33,438 nucleotides of DNA from Phenylobacterium sp. CCH9-H3. Its GTDB lineage: Bacteria > Pseudomonadota > Alphaproteobacteria > Caulobacterales > Caulobacteraceae. The DNA is taken from contig NZ_LSJI01000050.1 of the NCBI RefSeq assembly GCF_001557235.1, positions 1-33,438 of the forward strand. The letters are read 5' to 3'. The position numbers and the translations under genes were made by a program. Under the pieces are notes generated by a model. That model was not told the DNA's origin. It saw only the letters and a list, made by a program, of their open reading frames with translations, and did not search any database. This document shows, in pieces, positions 32,547-33,438 of this stretch; the stretch's first letter is position 1; the number at the start of each line of letters is the position of its first letter.

Positions 32547-32600
32547 GGTCGAAGCTCTCGTTAGGTCGCAGGGGCGGGCGGGAACGCGGGTCGCGCAGCG

Positions 32601-33438
32601 TCAGCTGGCGAGGCGGACGAGCTTGCGAAGCCCGCCCTTGTAGGTGTCCACGGTCATGTCGGACTCGCTGACCCACCGGCACAGGCGCCGGATGGGCTCC
32701 AGCGCGTCGTGGGGAAGGCTGAGGTTGCCCGAGAGGTGATGGCCGAGCGAGACGATCTTCTGACCGCCCAGGAAGGCGAGCTTGTCGCGGTACTTCGCCT
32801 TCAGGCTTTCCGGATAGACCCCGATGGTCTGGGTGTGGATGGTGATGAGCCGGAGCGCCTCTTCGATATCGTCGCAAGGCACCAGGTTGGCCACGCGGCA
32901 GCCCAGGCGTTCAGCGAAATCCACCGGATCGGGGATCTGGGAGACCACCACCGCGCCGCGATCATCGCCGCCGAAGACCTTGTAGAAGCGGGAACGGCGC
33001 GCCGCGGCGATCTCCTCCTTCAGGTCGGCATCGAAGTGCCGGTGCGGGGCGCTGGCTTCCGGCGGCAGGGCCAGGAGCGCCTCGTAGGCGTACTCGGCGA
33101 GCTGGTTGAGCCGCGCCAAGCCGGCCTTGTCGGTGCCGCTCTCAACGCTGATAACGCGGGCGCTGGCGCAGGCTTCCTGATTGAGACCGCCGAAATCCAT
33201 GGCGATCAGTTCGGCGACCTCACGCATGGACGCTTCGGATTCGAAGGCCTCCTTGCCGATCAGCGTGCCGCTCAGCTTGGGATCCATGGCGATCAGTTCC
33301 ATCCCGGGCTGGAGGTAGCGGGTGATGTGCTTCATCGACGAGAACCCGCCCCAGGCGACGATCTTCTCGAAGTTCTCGGGCACATAGAGCCGGCTCTCGA
33401 GCTCGGTGTTGCCGCCCTTCCAGTAGGCGACGCTGTAG
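32601..33438 (-). CDS. LuxC-like acyl-CoA/acyl-protein reductase, N-terminus cut by window edge
   Basis: At least 278 residues are visible, reading in from the right edge: YSVAYWKGGNTELESRLY, then PENFEKIVAWGGFSSMKHIT, typical of the Rossmann part of LuxC acyl-CoA reductases. The active-site cysteine is in LNQEACASARV (TGC at 33170-33168); the later LGCRVANLVPC and HLSGNLSLPHDALEPIRRLC stretches match the family's C-terminal half. LuxC reduces an acyl thioester to an aldehyde with NADPH. The conserved translation continues upstream of the possible GTG at 33383, so the true start lies outside the window. The luciferase genes are absent. Together with the LuxE-like gene and the aldo/keto reductase it suggests a carboxylate-aldehyde interconversion step. 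Confidence 0.85.
   Translation of the reverse strand, partial: YSVAYWKGGNTELESRLYVPENFEKIVAWGGFSSMKHITRYLQPGMELIAMDPKLSGTLIGKEAFESEASMREVAELIAMDFGGLNQEACASARVISVESGTDKAGLARLNQLAEYAYEALLALPPEASAPHRHFDADLKEEIAAARRSRFYKVFGGDDRGAVVVSQIPDPVDFAERLGCRVANLVPCDDIEEALRLITIHTQTIGVYPESLKAKYRDKLAFLGGQKIVSLGHHLSGNLSLPHDALEPIRRLCRWVSESDMTVDTYKGGLRKLVRLAS

Noticed and set aside
28131..33438. Bioluminescence (lux) operon
   Set aside because: LuxC- and LuxE-like genes are present but no luxA, luxB or luxD gene, and the neighbours are catabolic.
1..33438. tRNA, rRNA, CRISPR array, transposase or integrase
   Set aside because: I looked for cloverleaf-like segments, regularly spaced repeats and DDE or recombinase motifs on both strands and found none I could support.

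Overview
The window is GC-rich throughout, with strongly G/C-ending codons, and is bacterial. It carries two large TonB-dependent receptors, a GMC oxidoreductase, SnoaL-like, tannase-like and LuxC/LuxE-like catabolic genes, and several small XRE regulators. This looks like an alphaproteobacterium of the Caulobacterales/Sphingomonadales kind, possibly Phenylobacterium-like. That assignment is inferred from gene content only; there is no rRNA or other marker gene.

Left part (1-11583): accessory and regulatory DNA. After a DUF2188 gene cut by the left edge comes a compact four-gene plus-strand block: XRE regulator, ImmA/IrrE metallopeptidase (ATGA overlap), full-length ExoI-like DEDDh exonuclease, and a 1671-residue protein. 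That protein joins a NACHT-type NTPase, a long helical-repeat region and a complete GT-B (GT4-like) glycosyltransferase domain. The block has the layout of an antiviral or conflict island and is the best candidate here for an undescribed system. About 0.9 kb of mostly gene-poor DNA follows, then two convergent small XRE genes (one overlapping an unknown upstream gene), a UspA-like protein and a single-domain response regulator.

Middle and right part (11584-33438): a catabolic island. One TonB receptor is followed by an SGNH hydrolase, a Gfo/Idh/MocA-like protein, a SnoaL-like protein and a GMC oxidoreductase. Next come a frameshifted copy of an unknown exported protein, an HSL-type esterase and a tannase/feruloyl-esterase-like protein. 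A second TonB receptor diverges from the tannase gene. The minus-strand genes that follow encode a MmgE/PrpD-like protein, a LuxE-like acyl-activating enzyme, the intact copy of the exported protein, an EthD-like small protein, an aldo/keto reductase and a LuxC-like acyl reductase cut by the right edge. A plausible reading is uptake of an ester-containing molecule, periplasmic hydrolysis, then redox processing of alcohol, aldehyde and acid fragments. The substrate cannot be named from sequence.

The two parts are joined by a repeated 20-bp palindrome, TGTCCC-N8-GGGACA. Seven copies (four perfect, three with one mismatch) all lie in intergenic DNA, mostly 65-140 bp upstream of the Usp, response-regulator, Gfo/Idh, tannase, second-receptor and LuxE-like genes, with one 268 bp upstream of the first receptor. 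It looks like the operator of one regulon whose regulator is not obviously encoded here.
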